Origin: Natronomonas salsuginis | GTDB taxonomy: Archaea; Halobacteriota; Halobacteria; Halobacteriales; Haloarculaceae | NCBI RefSeq assembly: GCF_005239135.1 | Contig: NZ_QKNX01000003.1 | Span: 124,001-188,000 of the forward strand | Direction: 5' to 3' | DNA: 64,000 nt | Shown here: in pieces, positions 27,764-37,781 of the stretch | Position numbering within the stretch: the first letter of the stretch is position 1 | Layout of the letters: every line of letters begins with the position of its first letter | Made by a program: the position numbers and the translations under genes | The notes under the pieces: model-generated | The model's database searches: none | What the model was told of the DNA's origin: nothing | Seen by the model: the letters and a program-made list of their open reading frames with translations, nothing else

Positions 27764-29659
27764 TCATTCGTCGTCGCTGTCGTCGACGTCCTCAAACTCG
27801 GCGTCGACGAACTCCTCGTCCGAGTCGTTGCTTTCAGCGCCGCCCATACCGCCAGCGCCGCCCATGCCGCCCATACCGCCGGCACCGGCGCCAGCGCCCT
27901 CGGCACCCGCGGCCTGCTGTTGGTACATCTGCTTGCCGATCTCCTGGAGCTCCTCGGCGAGCGCCTCGGTCGCGTCGGTGAGATCCTCTGTCGTCGCCTC
28001 CTCGTCCTCGACGACTTCGCGGAGGTCGTCCATCGCGGCCTCGATGTCCGATCGGATCGCGTCGTCGACGGCCTCCTCGTTCTCCTCCAGCAGCGTCTCG
28101 GCGCGCTGGAGCGTCGATTCGGCGTCGTTGCGCGCCTCGATGCGCTCGCGGCGCTTTTCGTCCTCCTCGGCGTGCTCCTCGGCCTCGGCCTGCATCCGTT
28201 CGACCTCCTCGTCGGAGAGGCCGGCACCGCCCTCGATCGTGATGTCCTCCTTGTTGCCGGAGCCTTGATCCTCCGCGGAGACGTTCACGATGCCGTTCTC
28301 GTCGATGTCGAAGGTGACCTCGATCTGCGGCGTCCCGGCGGGGGCCGGCGGGATGCCGGTGAGCTGGAACGCGCCGAGCAGTTCGTTCTCCTCGGCGATC
28401 TCGCGTTCGCCCTGGAAGACGCGGATGTTGACCGAGGTCTGGTTCGGCGCGGCAGTCGTGAACACCTTCGAGGCGTCCGTCGGGATGGTCGTGTTCTTGT
28501 CGATGAGCCGCTCAAAGAGCCCGCCCTTTACCTCGATCCCGAGGCTGAGCGGGGTCACGTCGAGCAGGACGATGTCGTCGACATCGCCCGCGAGAACGCC
28601 GCCCTGGATCGCCGCGCCGAGCGCGACGGCCTCGTCGGGGTTGACGTTCTTCTTCGGGGTCTGCCCCGTGAGTCCCTCGACTTTCTCTTGGACCTGCGGC
28701 ATCCGCGTCGAGCCGCCGACGAGGATCACCTCGTCGATGTCGCCCTTCGAGTAGCCGGCGTCCGCGAGGGCCTGTTCGGTCGGGCCGACCGTCCGGTCGA
28801 CGAGGTCGCTCGTGAGCGACTCGAACTTCGCGCGGGAGAGCTTCTCCTCGAGGTTGAGCGGCCCCTCGTCGGTGGCGGCGATGAACGGGAGGTTGATCGT
28901 CGTCTCTTTTCGCGAGGAGAGTTCGATCTTCGCCTCCTCGGCGGCCTCGGTCAGCCGCTGGAGCGCCTGTCGATCCTCACGGAGGTCGATCCCGTGTTCC
29001 TCTTCGAACGACTCGGCGAGGTAGTCGATGATCGCCTCGTCCCAGTCGTCGCCGCCGAGATCGTTGTCCCCGTTCGTCGCGACGACCTCGTAGACCCCGC
29101 CGCCCAAATCGAGCACCGAGACGTCAAAAGTACCGCCGCCGAGGTCGTAGACGAGGACGGTCTGCTCGGAGTCGTCGTCGAGGCCGTACGCCATCGCCGC
29201 CGCCGTCGGCTCGTTGACGATCCGCTCGACCTCGAAACCGGCGATCTCGCCGGCGTTCTTCGTTGCCTGGCGCTGGCGGTCGTTGAAGTACGCCGGCACC
29301 GTGATGACCGCCTTCTCGATCTCGTCGCCGAGGTACTCCTCGGCGTCGCGTTTGATCTTCTGGAGGATCATCGCCGAGATCTGCTCGGGCGTGTACTCGT
29401 CGCCACCCACCTCGACGGCGTAGTCGTCCTCGCCCATGTGGCGCTTGATCGACGCGATCGTATCGTCGGGGTTTTGGACGGCCTGGTTCTTGGCCGGCTT
29501 GCCGACCAGTCGCTCGCCGTCGTCGCTGAAGGCGACGATCGACGGCGTGGTTCGCTCCCCTTCGCTGTTGACGATGATCTCGGGGTCGCCACCCTCCATC
29601 ACCGCGAACGCCGAGTTGGTGGTACCGAGGTCGATACCGAGAATCTTGTTAGTCGCCAT
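27764..29659 (-). CDS. dnaK: Molecular chaperone DnaK (Hsp70)
   Basis: A 631-residue Hsp70. The ATPase domain has [16 protein letters not shown], the phosphate-2 motif [17 protein letters not shown] and [11 protein letters not shown]. The substrate domain follows from ~365, then a helical lid and a Gly/Met/Ala-rich disordered tail ending in Asp/Glu. It is transcribed after grpE on the same strand but has its own likely promoter. The stop codon sits in the loop of a perfect 13-bp hairpin (arms 27751-27763 and 27773-27785). Confidence 0.98.
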   Translation of the reverse strand: MATNKILGIDLGTTNSAFAVMEGGDPEIIVNSEGERTTPSIVAFSDDGERLVGKPAKNQAVQNPDDTIASIKRHMGEDDYAVEVGGDEYTPEQISAMILQKIKRDAEEYLGDEIEKAVITVPAYFNDRQRQATKNAGEIAGFEVERIVNEPTAAAMAYGLDDDSEQTVLVYDLGGGTFDVSVLDLGGGVYEVVATNGDNDLGGDDWDEAIIDYLAESFEEEHGIDLREDRQALQRLTEAAEEAKIELSSRKETTINLPFIAATDEGPLNLEEKLSRAKFESLTSDLVDRTVGPTEQALADAGYSKGDIDEVILVGGSTRMPQVQEKVEGLTGQTPKKNVNPDEAVALGAAIQGGVLAGDVDDIVLLDVTPLSLGIEVKGGLFERLIDKNTTIPTDASKVFTTAAPNQTSVNIRVFQGEREIAEENELLGAFQLTGIPPAPAGTPQIEVTFDIDENGIVNVSAEDQGSGNKEDITIEGGAGLSDEEVERMQAEAEEHAEEDEKRRERIEARNDAESTLQRAETLLEENEEAVDDAIRSDIEAAMDDLREVVEDEEATTEDLTDATEALAEELQEIGKQMYQQQAAGAEGAGAGAGGMGGMGGAGGMGGAESNDSDEEFVDAEFEDVDDSDDE

Positions 29660-29686
29660 GTTGCTCGTACCTACCGGACTGAATCG

Positions 29687-29694
29687 GTTAAAAG
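29687..29694 (-). promoter_or_regulatory. TATA box of dnaK
   Basis: On the minus strand CTTTTAACC places TTTTAA about 29 nt before the dnaK ATG at 29659, fitting a leaderless, separately controlled transcript. A second AT-rich palindrome, ATTTTTAAAAAT, lies at 29746-29757 and might be a regulator or second promoter element. Confidence 0.5.
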
Positions 29695-29793
29695 TTGCTA
29701 GATGCGCCGAGTCGGGGCGAGATACGACGGCACCGCAGTCGGGTGATTTTTAAAAATTGCCGCTTCTCGAACCGAGAGATATAAACAGAACCG

Positions 29794-30450
29794 CTACTCG
29801 TCCGATTCGTCCTGAGGATTGTCCCCGGCGGAGCCGTCGGAGACAGTCACCTGCGCCGTCCGGAGCACCTTACCGGCCATCTCGTAGCCGGGGCGGTGGA
29901 GATCCGCGACGGTCCCCTCCGGCTCGCGGCTCTCGACGCGCAACAGGACCTCGTGGCGGTTGGGATCGGTCTCGGTTCCGGGCTCCGGTTCGATCGGTTC
30001 GACGCCCTCGCCGTCGAGCACCTCGTCGAGCCCACGGAACGTGGCCTCGACGCCGTCGCGGATGTCGGCGCTCTCGTCCTGTTCGAGTGCTCGTGAGAGG
30101 TTGTCACGGACTTCGAGGAGGTCCTCGACGAGCGCCTCGGTCGCGCGGGCCTTCTCGCGCTCGCGGCGCTTCTCTTGGCGCTTCTTGTAGTTTTGGAACT
30201 CTGCCTGCTTGCGCTTGAGCCGCGCTTCGAGGTCGTCGCGGTCCGTTCGGAGAGTCGCGACCTCCTCGCGAAGCGTCGCGATCTCCTCGGCGACCGACGC
30301 CGATGGTTCGCCTTCGATCCGCGCGGCGATCTCCTCGATCGGCGGGTCGCCACCCGACGGCTCGTTCGGTTCCTCCACATCCCTGGACACCGCCGAGGAA
30401 TCGTCGGCGGCGGCCGTCGTTTCGACGGCGTCTCCGTCCTCGTCGCTCAT
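29794..30450 (-). CDS. grpE: Nucleotide exchange factor GrpE
   Basis: A 218-residue GrpE. An acidic disordered N-terminus (~1-55) is followed by a long coiled coil (KRKQAEFQNYKKRQEKRRER), a four-helix dimer region with LLEVRDNLSRALE, and the beta-wing (HRPGYEMAGKVLRTAQVTVSD). It releases ADP from DnaK. It lies 134 nt upstream of dnaK on the same strand. Confidence 0.95.
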   Translation of the reverse strand: MSDEDGDAVETTAAADDSSAVSRDVEEPNEPSGGDPPIEEIAARIEGEPSASVAEEIATLREEVATLRTDRDDLEARLKRKQAEFQNYKKRQEKRREREKARATEALVEDLLEVRDNLSRALEQDESADIRDGVEATFRGLDEVLDGEGVEPIEPEPGTETDPNRHEVLLRVESREPEGTVADLHRPGYEMAGKVLRTAQVTVSDGSAGDNPQDESDE

Positions 30451-30538
30451 GTTCGACGGTACCCGTCGGTGACAATAAGGATTGAGAAACGCGCCCGCCT
30501 CCCACCGGAGTTAAGCCGGCCGGCCGCCGACCCTCACC

Positions 30539-31888
30539 GTGGTCACGCTCCGATACGACGAGGGGACGATTCGGATCGAGGACGCCCCCACGGATGTCGC
30601 TCGGCTGTCGTTCGTCGAATCCGATCCGCGCTCGAAGACCCATCGAGCGGCCGCCTACCGGTACCCGTTCGTGCGGCGCATCTGCGTCGACCGCGGACTC
30701 CCGCTGGACGATCGCGTGCTCCGAACGGCCGACATCGGCGATCTCAGGACCGAGTACGACCTCCGCGGCTACCAGACAGAGGCGCTCGACGCGTGGCGCG
30801 ACGCGAACGACCGCGGCGTGATCGAACTCCCGACCGGCAGCGGGAAGACCGTCGTCGCCATCGGCGCGATCGCCGCGCTCGACGTCCCGACGCTCGTCGT
30901 CGTTCCGACGATCGACCTCCTCGAACAGTGGCACACCGAACTCGACGCGGAGTTCGGCGAAGCGACCGCGATCGGCCGCCTCGGCGGCGGCACCCAGCGC
31001 GTCGAGGCGATCACGGTCTCGACGTACGACTCAGCGTACCTCCGCGCTGACGAGTTGGGCGACCGGTTCGGCCTCGTGATCTTCGACGAGGTCCACCATC
31101 TCGGCGGCGAGGGGTACAGAGATATCGCCCGGCTCATGGCCGCGCCCGCTCGCCTCGGCCTCACGGCGACGTTCGAGCGCCCCGACGGCGCACACGGGGC
31201 GATCGAGGAACTGGTCGGCGAGGTCGTCTACCGGCTGTCGGCCGACGACCTCGCCGGGGAGCACCTCGCCGACTACGACATCAAGCGGATCGAGGTGGAT
31301 CTCACGGCCGACGAGCGCGAGACGTACGAGGCCCACCAAGAGACGTTCACCGACTACCTCGCGCAGTCGGGGATCCAGCTCCGCTCCGGCAGCGACTATC
31401 AGGAGCTCGTCAAGCGCTCGGGGACGGACCCGAAGGCCCGGGAAGCGCTGCTCGCCAAACAGCGCGCCCGCGAGGTGATGATGAACGCCGAGCGGAAGAT
31501 CGGCGCGCTCGCCGACGTGTTGGATCGCCACCGCGGGGACCGGATCATCGTCTTCACCGCTTACACCGACCTCGTCTACGAGCTCGCCTCGAAGTTCCTC
31601 ATCCCGCCGATCACGAACGAGACGGGGGCCGAGGAGCGCCGCGAGATCCTCGATCGGTTCCGCCGCGGCGACTACTCGCGGGTCGTCGCCGCGAACGTAC
31701 TCGACGAGGGCGTGGACGTCCCCGACGCGAGCGTCGCCGTCGTCCTCTCGGGGTCGGGCAGCGAGCGGGAGTTCACCCAGCGGCTCGGCCGGGTGTTGCG
31801 GCCGAAGGCGGATAACGGGAGAGCGATCCTCTACGAGGTCGTCACGAACGAGACGGCCGAAGAACGGGTGTCGCGGCGGCGGCGGTGA
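30539..31888 (+). CDS. XPB/Rad25-like DEAD-box DNA repair helicase
   Basis: A 449-residue SF2 helicase. A short N-terminal damage-recognition-like region precedes YDLRGYQTEALDAW. Motif I is LPTGSGKTVVAIG, motif II DEVHH, motif III LTATFERPDG, and motif VI QRLGRVLRPK. This matches archaeal XPB. Many archaea pair XPB with the nuclease Bax1, but no such gene is next to it. The start is GTG at 30539. Confidence 0.9.
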   Translation: MVTLRYDEGTIRIEDAPTDVARLSFVESDPRSKTHRAAAYRYPFVRRICVDRGLPLDDRVLRTADIGDLRTEYDLRGYQTEALDAWRDANDRGVIELPTGSGKTVVAIGAIAALDVPTLVVVPTIDLLEQWHTELDAEFGEATAIGRLGGGTQRVEAITVSTYDSAYLRADELGDRFGLVIFDEVHHLGGEGYRDIARLMAAPARLGLTATFERPDGAHGAIEELVGEVVYRLSADDLAGEHLADYDIKRIEVDLTADERETYEAHQETFTDYLAQSGIQLRSGSDYQELVKRSGTDPKAREALLAKQRAREVMMNAERKIGALADVLDRHRGDRIIVFTAYTDLVYELASKFLIPPITNETGAEERREILDRFRRGDYSRVVAANVLDEGVDVPDASVAVVLSGSGSEREFTQRLGRVLRPKADNGRAILYEVVTNETAEERVSRRRR

Positions 31889-31902
31889 GGCGCGCGGCGC
31901 CT
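31888..31902. terminator. Bidirectional stem-loop between convergent stops
   Basis: AGGCGC (31888-31893), loop GCG, GCGCCT (31897-31902) is a perfect 6-bp stem filling the 12-nt gap between the helicase TGA and the FttA TAG. It could act for both converging transcripts. Confidence 0.4.
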
Positions 31903-33820
31903 ATTTAAACCGGAACGTTTCGAGGTTCTTCGGCGCGAACGTCCGCATGTTGAACTCGTGGTACAGCGCCGAGGAGAGGTCCTGCACCGACGACTCGTCG
32001 CCGTGGACGCAGAGCACTTTCTCGGGACGTGGGTTCATCGTGCGGACGAAGTTCATCAGCCCCTGTCGGTCGGCGTGTCCGGAGAAGCCGTCGACCGTCT
32101 CGACGTCCATGTTCAACTGTAGCGTCCCGCGGCCGTTCGCGCGGTCGTTCATCGGGATCTCGTCCCAGCCGTTCTGGATCCGACGGCCGAGCGTCCCCTG
32201 CGCCTGGTAGCCGACGAAGACGAGCCGCGAGTCGGCCTCGCCACCGACGTGGTTGAGCCACGACATGATCGGGCCGCCCTCGACCATCCCCGAGGTGGAG
32301 ATGATGATGCAGGGGCCGCCGTCGGCGACGTCCTGTCGCTCGTCCTCGCCGCCGTCGATGTGGTTGAACTGGTCGGCGAGGAAGGGGTTCTCGTCGTCGT
32401 GGAAGATCCGATCGCGGAGGTCGTCGCGGAGGTACTCGGGGTAGGTGGTGTGGATCGCGGTCGCCTCCCAGATCATCCCGTCGAGGTGGACGGGGACCGT
32501 CGGGATCTCGCCCTCGCGCATCGCCTCCTCTAAGACGAGCATGATCTCCTGGGAGCGGCCGACCGCGAAGGCGGGGATGAGCACCTTGCCGCCCTCTGTC
32601 GTCGTCTCCCGGATGATCTCCTTGAGTTTCCGCTCGGAATCGGCCTGGTCGGTCTGGTAGTCGTTTCGGCCGCCGTAGGTCGACTCCATGACGAGCGTCT
32701 CGACGCGCGGGAAGTCGTTGACCGCGCCGTTGAACAGCCGGGTGTCGTCGTAGTGGATGTCGCCCGAGAACGCGACGTTGTAAAGACCGTCCCCGACGTG
32801 GAAGTGCGTGACCGCCGAGCCGAGGATGTGCCCGGCGTTGTGGAAGGTGAGCTTCAGATCCGGCGCGATGTCGGTCACGTCGCCGTACTCGATCGGGATG
32901 CTGTGTTTGATTGCCTCGCGGACCTGCGCGGACTCGTACGGCGGCGCGCGACCCTCCTTGGCGGCGACGTCGAGGTAATCGAGCGTGAGTAGCCCCATCA
33001 GATCGCGGGTCGGCTCGGTGCAGTAGATCGGTCCGTCGTAGCCGTATTTGAACAGCAGGGGAACGAGTGCCGAGTGGTCGAGGTGAGCGTGGGTGAGGAC
33101 GACGGCGTCGATGTTCGATGCGCCCGCGCCGAGCGCCTCGGGGACCTGCAGATACGGCACTTCGCCCTCCGCGCCGGGTTTGTCGCCGCAGTCGATGAGA
33201 ACGCGCGTTTCGGGCGTGTTGAGGATGAACGCGGCGCGGCCGACCTCGCGACAGCAGCCGAGCGTCGTGATCCGGACCCACTCGTCGTCGGACAGCTCCT
33301 CGCGGTGGATCTGCCGGCCGATGCGTTCGAGGATGTCGCGGCGCTCGTCGCGCTCCTGTTTCAGGAAGTTGCGGACGTTCGAGACGGTCGACGACTCGAT
33401 CGGCGGCGTTCGAACGACCTCCGGCGTCCACCCGACCTTCTGGGTGATCTCCCGGAGCGTCGAGCCGTGTCGGCCGATAACCATTCCGGGCTTTTGTGCC
33501 TCGATGACGACCTCGCCGGTGTCGGCGTGGAAGTCGAGATCGCTGACGCCCGCTTCCTCGGGAATCACGTTCATGATTCGCTCGCGCGCCTCGCTCGGCG
33601 GAGCCAACACCTCGGGGTCGGGTCGGACGGTGATCCGCTTTCGGAGCTTCGAGGCGAGCCGACGAATCAGATCGCCGTCGCTCGCGAACTTCTTGGGGTC
33701 GCGCGTGTAGACGACCAGCTCCGGGCCCTCGTAGGTCACCTCCGACACGGAAATGTTGTTCGGCACTTCGCTGACGATCGTCGCCTTGATATTGTCGAGT
33801 TTCCGCTCTACTGCACTCAT
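31901..33820 (-). CDS. fttA: Transcription-terminating ribonuclease FttA (aCPSF1)
   Basis: A 639-residue beta-CASP protein. Two N-terminal KH-type domains (~1-150, including KPGMVIGRHGSTLREIT) are followed by a metallo-beta-lactamase core with HAHLDHSA, AGHILGSA and FSGDIHYDD, and then the beta-CASP insert. In archaea this enzyme cleaves nascent RNA and terminates transcription. Essential and single copy in most archaea. Confidence 0.96.
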   Translation of the reverse strand: MSAVERKLDNIKATIVSEVPNNISVSEVTYEGPELVVYTRDPKKFASDGDLIRRLASKLRKRITVRPDPEVLAPPSEARERIMNVIPEEAGVSDLDFHADTGEVVIEAQKPGMVIGRHGSTLREITQKVGWTPEVVRTPPIESSTVSNVRNFLKQERDERRDILERIGRQIHREELSDDEWVRITTLGCCREVGRAAFILNTPETRVLIDCGDKPGAEGEVPYLQVPEALGAGASNIDAVVLTHAHLDHSALVPLLFKYGYDGPIYCTEPTRDLMGLLTLDYLDVAAKEGRAPPYESAQVREAIKHSIPIEYGDVTDIAPDLKLTFHNAGHILGSAVTHFHVGDGLYNVAFSGDIHYDDTRLFNGAVNDFPRVETLVMESTYGGRNDYQTDQADSERKLKEIIRETTTEGGKVLIPAFAVGRSQEIMLVLEEAMREGEIPTVPVHLDGMIWEATAIHTTYPEYLRDDLRDRIFHDDENPFLADQFNHIDGGEDERQDVADGGPCIIISTSGMVEGGPIMSWLNHVGGEADSRLVFVGYQAQGTLGRRIQNGWDEIPMNDRANGRGTLQLNMDVETVDGFSGHADRQGLMNFVRTMNPRPEKVLCVHGDESSVQDLSSALYHEFNMRTFAPKNLETFRFK

Positions 33821-34029
33821 ACGTTAGAAATCCTTGAATCGGGCTCCGGTCGCTCCGTGTACCGCTCTCGGCGGTGATGGATAGGTTCGCCGACTGCGTA
33901 GTGACAACAGGTCATGGATTCGGATCTGCGGTGGCTGTCGTCGAGTGACGGCCGCGGGAGGTAACCGGAAAACCCGCTCGTAATCGACTCTAACCCACTA
34001 CTCATATAAAACCCTTCGCAAAGAGAGGT

Positions 34030-34512
34030 ATGGAGATCACGGCCGAAACCGTCGCCGAGGAACACGAACGGCTCAGAGCGGACGAAACGATTCCCGAGTT
34101 GATAAACGAGACGCGGGACCGACTCGGTCCACTCTTCGGCGTTGAGGTCGAGCACGTCCCCGTCGAGGCGTACCGACGGGAGGTTGACGCGGTCTTCGCC
34201 GAGGGCGATCTGGCGGTCAACGTCGCGGCGCTCTGCGCGTTGCTTCGCGATCTCGACTGTGCGGGGGACTACCCCGGCTTCGTCGTCGACGAGTTCCTCG
34301 GCCGAAAGCTCGCGGCGACGATCGCGGGCGGCGAGCCGTTCGCGCTCCTCGCGGAGGCGACCTTCCACTTCGCCGATATGCACACTCACGATTCTCCCGA
34401 TGATACGGCCGGCGCGGACGACCTCGATGCGGCGCTCGCGGCCGGGTTTCAGACGCGGCTGCCGGGGTGGGACTGGACCGACGGGGCGAGTCCGTTCGAT
34501 TCGATACGGTAG
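34030..34512 (+). CDS. Conserved haloarchaeal protein, 160 aa
   Basis: A soluble, acidic, largely helical 160-residue protein (starts MEITAETVAEEHERLRADET). No recognised motif. A central helical pair (DLAVNVAALCALLRDLDCAGDYPGF in separate segments) and a Trp-rich end (PGWDWTDGASPF) are visible. It is divergent from fttA across a 209-nt gap that holds an AT-rich run (TCATATAAAACCC near 34003) about 25 nt before the ATG, a plausible leaderless promoter. Confidence 0.7.
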   Translation: MEITAETVAEEHERLRADETIPELINETRDRLGPLFGVEVEHVPVEAYRREVDAVFAEGDLAVNVAALCALLRDLDCAGDYPGFVVDEFLGRKLAATIAGGEPFALLAEATFHFADMHTHDSPDDTAGADDLDAALAAGFQTRLPGWDWTDGASPFDSIR

Positions 34513-34563
34513 GCGGGTCAGCCGAAGTAGCCGAAGCGAGAGAGATGAGACGACGCGCGACGA

Positions 34564-36000
34564 TTAGTCGAGCTGCTCGCCGACGAGCCGATCGGCGCGT
34601 TCGACGAACTCCGGCTCGGTCCCGGCCGGGATCGTCGCCCCCGCGGCGATGTCGTGACCGCCGCCGTCGCCGCCGACCGCGCGCGCGGCCTCGCCCATCG
34701 CCGCCGAGAGATCGAGCCCCCGACCGACGAGCGGGCCGGTCCCCCGCGAGGAGACTTTCGTCTCCTCGTCTCCCTTCCGCGCGAACGCGACGATCGGAAC
34801 GTCTCGCGCGACGCCGTCCGCCCCCATCGACATGCCTGCGATGATGCCGACGATCGTCTCCCGGATCTCGCCGCCGGCGTCGAACCACTGGATGTGCTCC
34901 TCGCGGGTGACGCCGTGTTCTTCGACCCACTCGATCCCCTCCGAGAGGTTCCGCCGGTGGTTCGCGAGCAGCTCTTTGGCCCGGTCGAACGCTTCCTCGC
35001 GGTCGCCGAGACAGACCGCGAGGCCGACGTCGGCCCGCTCGTAGCGCGCGGTCGCGTTCAGAAGCGTCGAGAACTCGCTGGCGTCGCGGAGTTCCGTGCC
35101 GACCGTCTCGCCCGCGAGCACGTAGCTCGTGCCGACGAGCCGGTCGATCTTGAACGCCGGGACGCCGCGCGAGACGGCGTGTTGCACGAGCGCGCTCGCG
35201 AGTCGCTGTTTCTCGTCGTCGGTCAGGTCCACCCACTGCTTCCACGCGCCGTCGGCGCGACATTCGACGTCGAGCCCGTCGAGAAAGGAGACGACGCCGC
35301 GCTCGTCGTTCGTGATTCCCGGAATGCGAACGTCGGAGGCGTACTCGAGCAGTTTCGGCAGCGGCCGGGTCTGCTTGCCGTATATCGCGAGGTCCGTCGT
35401 CTCCTCGAGCGCGCCGGCGGCGACGCCCTCGGCGACGATTCCGGCGTTCGCCCCGTGGAGTTCGCCGTCTGAAGCCTGCATGTCGCCGACCGCGCCGACG
35501 ACCGCCAGCGCCGCGAGATCCCGGTTGTCGTGGCGCTCGTCGGCGTCCGAGCACGCCGCGAGCGCCCGCGCGAGGACGTAAGTGGTCCCCGCGCCTGACA
35601 GCTCCGACGCGCCGTCGATGCCCTCCAACAGTGGATTGAGGTGGAGATCCGTATCCGCCTCGGCGGGGCGGTGGTGGTCGGCGATGACGGGGACGAACGC
35701 GCCGTCGCGCTCGTGTTCGGCGATGACGTCGAGCTGTCCGCTGCCGAAGTCGGTGAACAGCACCGTCTCGTACTCGCGGGCGGCGATCGACGCGATGGAT
35801 TCGGCGTCGAGTTGCTTTTCGAACACCGCCTCGAAGGGGATCGACGCCCGTTCGAGCGCGGTCGCCGCGACCGCCGCGCTCGTCAGGCCGTCGGCGTCGA
35901 TGTGCGAGGCGAGCAACACGCGATCGGCCGAACACAGCCGCTCGGCGCACGCGTCGGCGCGACTCTGTAACTCCGGGACGGGACCGTCGGCGGCAGCCAT
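34564..36000 (-). CDS. RecJ-like DHH family phosphoesterase
   Basis: A 478-residue DHH protein starting at 36000 (MAAADGPVPELQSRADA); the open frame to 36213 is not needed. Motif I is SHIDADGLTSA, motif III ADHHRP, with a C-terminal DHHA1 region including GGHDIAAGA. Archaeal RecJ/GAN-type proteins act as 5'-3' exonucleases or associate with the replicative CMG helicase. Which paralogue this is cannot be judged here. Confidence 0.88.
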   Translation of the reverse strand: MAAADGPVPELQSRADACAERLCSADRVLLASHIDADGLTSAAVAATALERASIPFEAVFEKQLDAESIASIAAREYETVLFTDFGSGQLDVIAEHERDGAFVPVIADHHRPAEADTDLHLNPLLEGIDGASELSGAGTTYVLARALAACSDADERHDNRDLAALAVVGAVGDMQASDGELHGANAGIVAEGVAAGALEETTDLAIYGKQTRPLPKLLEYASDVRIPGITNDERGVVSFLDGLDVECRADGAWKQWVDLTDDEKQRLASALVQHAVSRGVPAFKIDRLVGTSYVLAGETVGTELRDASEFSTLLNATARYERADVGLAVCLGDREEAFDRAKELLANHRRNLSEGIEWVEEHGVTREEHIQWFDAGGEIRETIVGIIAGMSMGADGVARDVPIVAFARKGDEETKVSSRGTGPLVGRGLDLSAAMGEAARAVGGDGGGHDIAAGATIPAGTEPEFVERADRLVGEQLD

Positions 36001-36082
36001 ACGCCGCAGTAGCGCGCTCTTAGATTTAAACCCCCGCAGCCGTTGCCACGGTCTTTTTAATCGATCCCGTCGATTCGACGGC

Positions 36083-37453
36083 ATGGACATCGAATTCGGC
36101 ACCGACGGCTGGCGGACGACGGTCGACGAGTTCACCGCGCCGCGGATCCGCGCCGTCGGGCAGGCGGTCGCCGACCACCTGCGCGAAACCGGCGAGGACG
36201 CGCCCGTCGCCATCGGCTACGATCCCCGCGAGGGATCGCGACCGGCCGCCGAAGAGCTTGCTCGCGTCCTCTGTGCCAACGGCTTCGACGCGCTCGTCCC
36301 CGAGCGTGACACGCCGACGCCGGTGGTCGCGTGGACGGTGACCGACCGCGACCTGTCGGGCGCGCTGCAGGTGACGGCGAGCCACAACCCGGCGACGTAC
36401 AACGGGATCAAGTTCGTCCCGAGCGACGGCGCACCGGCACTGCCCGACGTGACCGACCGGCTGGTCGCCGAACTGAAGCCGCCGGAGCCGATCGACGAGG
36501 AGCGGTGGGGATCGGTCCGGGAGATCGATATGATCGGACCGTACCTCGACCACGCCGTCTCGTTCGTCGGGACCGACCTCGACGGGATGGCCGTCGCTCA
36601 CGACGCGATGCACGGCAGCGGCCGCGGCGTCACCGACGAACTGCTCTCGCGTGCGGGGGCGACGGTCACCCGTCGCCGGAACGAAGCCGATCCCGAGTTC
36701 GGCGGCTCACCGCCCGAGCCGTCCGCCGAGCGGCTCGCGGAACTCGAGGCCGAGGTCCGATCCGGCGACGCCGAGTTGGGGATCGCCAACGACGGCGACT
36801 CCGACCGGATCGCGGTCGTCACCCCCGAGCGCGGCGTCGTCGATCCGAACTGGGTGTTCGCGGCGCTGTACGACCACCTGCTGGAATCGGCGGGCGGCGA
36901 CGCCGTCCGAACCGTCTCGACGACCGCGATCCTCGATCGGATCGCGGAGGCGCACGGGCGCGCGGTCCACGAGACGGCCGTAGGGTTCAAGTGGGTCGCG
37001 GAGGCGATGGCCGATCACGGCGCGCTCGTCGGTGGCGAGGAGTCGGGCGGGTTCGGGATCACGGCGCACCTGCGCAACAAGGACGGCGTGTTGATCGCGC
37101 TCGTCGTCGCGGCGGCCCACGGCGAGGAGCCGCTCGACGACCGACTCGACCGCCTCCGAGCCGAGTACGGCGACATCGTCCAGGACCGACGGAGCATCGA
37201 CTGCCCCGACGACCGGAAGGCGGCCGTACTGGATCGCCTCGGCGAGGAGTTGCCCGAGACCGTGGCCGGCTCCGCGATCGACCGCGTCGGCCGCACCGAC
37301 GGCTTCAAGCTCTTCTTGTCGGACGGCTCGTGGGTCCTCGTCCGGCCGAGTGGCACGGAGCCGAAGCTGCGAGTCTACGCCGAAGCCGGGAGCGACGAAC
37401 GCGTCGACGAACTGCTCTCGGCCGGGATGGCGCTGCTGGAACCGCTCGTGTGA
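36083..37453 (+). CDS. Phosphohexomutase (phosphoglucomutase/phosphomannomutase/GlmM family)
   Basis: A 456-residue alpha-D-phosphohexomutase. The phosphoserine loop is TASHNPATYNGIKF, the metal loop NDGDSDRIAVV, the sugar loop GGEESGGFG and the phosphate loop PSGTEPKLRVYAE. The family interconverts hexose 1- and 6-phosphates for sugar-nucleotide synthesis. The exact hexose is not predictable by eye. A TTTTTAA element about 25-30 nt upstream (36053-36060) fits a leaderless promoter. Confidence 0.9.
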   Translation: MDIEFGTDGWRTTVDEFTAPRIRAVGQAVADHLRETGEDAPVAIGYDPREGSRPAAEELARVLCANGFDALVPERDTPTPVVAWTVTDRDLSGALQVTASHNPATYNGIKFVPSDGAPALPDVTDRLVAELKPPEPIDEERWGSVREIDMIGPYLDHAVSFVGTDLDGMAVAHDAMHGSGRGVTDELLSRAGATVTRRRNEADPEFGGSPPEPSAERLAELEAEVRSGDAELGIANDGDSDRIAVVTPERGVVDPNWVFAALYDHLLESAGGDAVRTVSTTAILDRIAEAHGRAVHETAVGFKWVAEAMADHGALVGGEESGGFGITAHLRNKDGVLIALVVAAAHGEEPLDDRLDRLRAEYGDIVQDRRSIDCPDDRKAAVLDRLGEELPETVAGSAIDRVGRTDGFKLFLSDGSWVLVRPSGTEPKLRVYAEAGSDERVDELLSAGMALLEPLV

Positions 37454-37485
37454 ACGTTGAATGCGGTTCGGCCTGTATCGTTGAT

Positions 37486-37701
37486 ATGCGACCGATACAC
37501 CGCATCCTACTGACCGTCGCCATCGGCGGCTGGCTCGGGGCCGCCACCGCGCACGTCCTCGCACGGTTCGGGGACGCGCGCGAACGGTGGGAAACGCGAC
37601 GGGACCTGTGCCTCCTGCTGTCGAGTGTCTGCATGAACACGCTCGTGGCCAGCGTCGCGGTTCGGTACATCGCCCGCCGTGGATCCGGCCGATCGACCTG
37701 A
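37486..37701 (+). CDS. Small membrane protein, 71 aa
   Basis: The ATG at 37486 opens a 71-residue frame: one hydrophobic segment near the start (ILLTVAIGGWLGAATAHVLA), a charged middle (RFGDARERWETRRD) and a second hydrophobic segment with two cysteines (LCLLLSSVCMNTLVASVAV). It is too short for assignment. It sits 32 nt after the mutase and may be co-transcribed. Confidence 0.5.
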   Translation: MRPIHRILLTVAIGGWLGAATAHVLARFGDARERWETRRDLCLLLSSVCMNTLVASVAVRYIARRGSGRST

Positions 37702-37781
37702 CCGACGGTCGGAGGATCGACCGACACGCCGCCCCACGTCGCGTCGCCGGGCTTTTTTACGCGCACCCCGAGGAGTGGGAT

